Assembly (NCBI RefSeq): GCF_027557445.1
Contig: NZ_CP106841.1
Coordinates: 1,474,001 to 1,538,000, forward strand
Origin: Paenalcaligenes faecalis
GTDB taxonomy: Bacteria > Pseudomonadota > Gammaproteobacteria > Burkholderiales > Burkholderiaceae_B
Length of the DNA stretch: 64,000 nt
Direction of reading: 5' to 3'
The position numbers and the translations under genes are program-made. A model generated the notes under the pieces. It did not search any database. It saw only the letters and a program-made list of their open reading frames with translations, and was not told the DNA's origin. Position 1 is the stretch's first letter, and every line of letters starts with the position of its first letter. Positions 61,806 through 64,000 of this stretch are shown one piece after another.

Positions 61806-62573
61806 TTACAGTAAAACCTGATTTTCTACTTCTTCGGGGCGGCCTTGCCAATTGGCTTGTTTAAGATGGCTGCGTATACGCGCGACGGCTTGGGAGCGTA
61901 TTTGAGACACGCGCCCTTCGGTAATATCCATGACCGCTGCAATTTCCTTTTGGTTTAAGTCCTCTTGGAATTGCAATGTGAATAATAGCTTTTCTCGGTC
62001 AGGTAAATCATCAATCGCCGCCACCAAGGCTTTACGTAAATCCTGTGACACAAGATGATTAAATGGGTTGTCTGCGGCCGCACTCGGTCCCTCGATGGAA
62101 CTTAAAAACTCGAGCGCGTCGGTACCCGCCTCTGCGCCTTGACGGCGAGCGAGGTCTTCGTAGTGAATCACCTGCACACCGCTGGCTTCCTCTAGTAAGA
62201 CCTGATATTCGTCTAGCTCTAATTCGAGTTCCTGCGCCACCTCTTGCTCTGTTGGTTCACGCATTAAACGTTGCCGCAAGGCCGCGATAGCCGTTTCGAT
62301 CTGACGCGCTTTAGAGCGCACACTACGCGACAACCAATCCTGCGAGCGCAATTCATCCAATATAGAGCCCCGTATTCGGGTAATCGCATAGGTTTCAAAC
62401 TGGGCATCTGCCATTTGTTGATAGCGTCGAATGGCGTCCAGCAAGCCCATCATACCAGCCTGAATCAAATCATCTAGCTCTACACTAGAGGGTAACCGAG
62501 CCATCATCTGTAAGGCTTGACGACGTACCAGTGGGGCGTATTGACCAACCAAAACATCTTCAGAACGTGACAT
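61806..62573 (-). CDS. fliA: Flagellar sigma factor FliA (sigma-28)
   Basis: About 255 aa from the ATG at 62573 (a TTG at 62579 also in frame). Sigma-70 family region 2 (QYAPLVRRQALQMMARLPSS, ELDDLIQAGMMGLLDAI, ITRIRGSILDELRSQDWLSR), region 3, and region 4 (FQEDLNQKEIAAVMDITEGR, VSQIRSQAVARIR). It directs RNA polymerase to late flagellar promoters such as those seen before fliC and flaG. Divergent from flaG; the 173-bp gap holds both promoters. Confidence 0.95.
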   Translation of the reverse strand: MSRSEDVLVGQYAPLVRRQALQMMARLPSSVELDDLIQAGMMGLLDAIRRYQQMADAQFETYAITRIRGSILDELRSQDWLSRSVRSKARQIETAIAALRQRLMREPTEQEVAQELELELDEYQVLLEEASGVQVIHYEDLARRQGAEAGTDALEFLSSIEGPSAAADNPFNHLVSQDLRKALVAAIDDLPDREKLLFTLQFQEDLNQKEIAAVMDITEGRVSQIRSQAVARIRSHLKQANWQGRPEEVENQVLL

Positions 62574-62689
62574 AAGCAATCTTATAAGAACAAGAAGAAT
62601 AGGTCTATTATGCCCTATTTAGTCGTAGGTATTACAGCTTGTTAACACAAATCAAAGACAAAGCCATTAAGTAATACCCAAAGACAGGC

Positions 62690-62716
62690 TAAACTTTAGA
62701 TTCAAGTAGCCGTTAA
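62690..62716 (+). promoter_or_regulatory. Sigma-28 promoter of flaG-fliD
   Basis: TAAACTTT - 11 bp - GCCGTTAA fits the sigma-28 consensus in both boxes and in spacing, 36 bp upstream of flaG. Confidence 0.82.
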
Positions 62717-62752
62717 CGGTAGTAACTGTCATTTTACCATCAGGAGCCTCTT

Positions 62753-63163
62753 ATGGTGACCCCTATCACCTCTCAAGCACTCCCCGTTGTAATGCCTGGC
62801 ACTCAGCCCGAAACAGATAATCAGGTTCAACGTGTTGAATCCGCTGAACATGTGCAACCCTCTGCTCAGGCCGAAAGCCACACCCAAAACTACAAGCGCT
62901 GGCCGCATCGCCCGCCAATGGGTGATATCATTGAGCCAGAAAAAAGTTCGTTAGATACGGCCCTAGAGCAACTGAATGAAAACATGAAAGCGTGGTCTAC
63001 AGGGGTGCGTTTCGATGTGGACCCTGACTCACAACGCTTAGTTGTCTCATTAGTTAACAATGAGTCGGGCGAGGTAATCCGCACCGTGCCCTCTGATGCC
63101 GTCTTACAGATATCCCGAATGATTGCCAAATTTCAGGGCAACAGCATTAACACTAAAGCATAA
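62753..63163 (+). CDS. flaG: FlaG-family flagellar protein
   Basis: 136 aa. A polar N-terminal half, then the FlaG domain (~70-130): LEQLNENMKAWSTGVRFDVD, VVSLVNNESGEVIRTVPSDA, MIAKFQGN. FlaG influences filament length; it is usually placed before fliD as here (42-bp gap). Ribosome site AGGAG. Confidence 0.92.
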   Translation: MVTPITSQALPVVMPGTQPETDNQVQRVESAEHVQPSAQAESHTQNYKRWPHRPPMGDIIEPEKSSLDTALEQLNENMKAWSTGVRFDVDPDSQRLVVSLVNNESGEVIRTVPSDAVLQISRMIAKFQGNSINTKA

Positions 63164-63205
63164 TTTAATTACCTAGGCAAACCAAGGTTAAAAGGAACTC
63201 ATATC

Positions 63206-64000
63206 ATGGCTATTTCTTCTATAGGCGTAGGTTCAGGTCTACCACTTGATAAACTGCTCGAAGACATCAGAAAAAGTGAAAACCAGCCTTTAGTCCTCAT
63301 CCAACAAAAACAAATTATCTCCGAGGCGCGTTTATCAGGTTACGGCATTATTAAAGGCTCGCTTACTGATCTTCAGAAGTCTAGCCAGGCCCTAACTAAA
63401 GCTGAAACCTACGGTGCCCTCAAAGCCACTTCATCCAGCGAAGCCTTAGGTATTAAGGTCGAAAATAAGGCTGTCGCAGGCAACTACAACATCAAAGTCG
63501 AAACTCTAGCAACCCAGCAATCATTAGTATTAGCGGGTCAGCCATCCCGTGACCAGAACATTGGTACTGGTGGTTCTATTGACATCACCTTAGCTAATGG
63601 CGAGTCTCACTCCGTTCAATTAGGCTCTGACACCTCATTACAGGGTGTAATGAAAGCCATTAATGCGGACCCTAAGGCTGGCGTCCAAGCCACGATGGTT
63701 AATGATGGCAATCCTGACAGCCCGTATCGTCTAATGATTACGGCCAAAGATACTGGCACAGAGGCCTCTGTAGCTACAATCAATGTCACTGGCAACGACG
63801 ACTTAAATGCGGTCTTAGGTTTTAATAACATTGAGGAAAATGGTGTCACCCAATCCAGTGGCAGTTACACCGTCAGCGATGCCCAAAATGCCAAGCTCAC
63901 TATCAACGGCATCGAGGTCAATAGTCAGTCCAACTCGATCGAAGATGTGATCGAGGGCGTGACCATTGATTTAAAATCCATGCCCAAAGACGGCGAGACG
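63206..64000 (+). CDS. fliD: Flagellar cap protein FliD, 5' part
   Basis: The first 265 codons, open at the window end. Starts MAISSIGVGSGLPLDKLLED; the FliD_N region then DLQKSSQALTKAETYGALKA, followed by the FliD_C start (AVAGNYNIKVETLATQQSLV, LGFNNIEENGV). FliD caps the growing filament and folds flagellin into place. Ribosome site AAAGGA. It should share the flaG promoter. Confidence 0.94.
   Translation, partial: MAISSIGVGSGLPLDKLLEDIRKSENQPLVLIQQKQIISEARLSGYGIIKGSLTDLQKSSQALTKAETYGALKATSSSEALGIKVENKAVAGNYNIKVETLATQQSLVLAGQPSRDQNIGTGGSIDITLANGESHSVQLGSDTSLQGVMKAINADPKAGVQATMVNDGNPDSPYRLMITAKDTGTEASVATINVTGNDDLNAVLGFNNIEENGVTQSSGSYTVSDAQNAKLTINGIEVNSQSNSIEDVIEGVTIDLKSMPKDGET

Overview
The window looks like a chromosomal segment of a low-to-moderate GC, flagellated betaproteobacterium, most likely an Alcaligenaceae relative. 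I infer this from the Bug/TctC-type solute receptor, the nadQ-nadC pair, three Aer-like PAS chemoreceptors, the fliC/fliA/flaG/fliD cluster with sigma-28 promoters, and ordinary metabolic genes (gabD, aspA, serA). The species cannot be fixed from the sequence alone.

Layout. 0-14 kb is mostly core: the end of an FMN-binding glutamate synthase family gene, gabD with a small lipoprotein/TPR/coiled-coil set, aspA, an orphan sensor kinase, serA, an MscS-type channel, an OsmC protein and a lipocalin, interrupted by a GC-rich IS607 element (tnpA/tnpB). 14-24.8 kb is a decayed mobile region: a truncated higB with intact higA, remnants of conjugation genes (trbM, traL, traK-like, relaxase, mobC), a CI/Cro-type phage switch, an IncP-like nic site beside ten TTC triplets in exact 10-bp register, an Mrr endonuclease, a RhuM/Fic protein, a second truncated IS607 copy and an ISL3 element with a 362-bp tandem duplication of its end. 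It stops at a tRNA(CAU). 25-36.7 kb holds tctC, nadC, nadQ and three Aer-like chemoreceptors, with two complete IscB elements inserted. 36.9-47.7 kb is a defence and toxin-antitoxin scrapyard: an orphan tnpB, an IS1182 element, an AAA ATPase with an IS-truncated DUF4276 partner, fic, antitoxin fragments, repeated C-terminal tail fragments, an unknown 445-aa protein and a DUF3307/SatD pair behind an operator-like repeat array. 48-64 kb is the flagellin region: fliC, a 968-aa TPR-sulfotransferase-FkbM-like protein, integrase and Rpn remnants, a GC-rich flagellin 3' fragment, an IS3 element, brnTA, a flagellin 5' fragment broken by a third, HNH-deleted IscB element, an IS605-type element, then fliA, flaG and the start of fliD.

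How it fits together. Seven genes are obligate mobile element guided nucleases or their remnants (three IscB, four TnpB). The three IscB elements share a non-coding 5' region, about 290 nt long in the two complete copies and 292 nt in the third, with compensatory base changes, which supports an omega-RNA, and each carries a different predicted guide taken from its own insertion site (nadC 3' end, a chemoreceptor 3' end, a conserved flagellin motif). A Y1 transposase that could move such elements is present only in the IS605 copy at 61 kb. The least explained pieces are the phased TTC array at the oriT, the SatD/DUF3307 pair with its 28-bp operator repeats, and the large fusion protein downstream of fliC.
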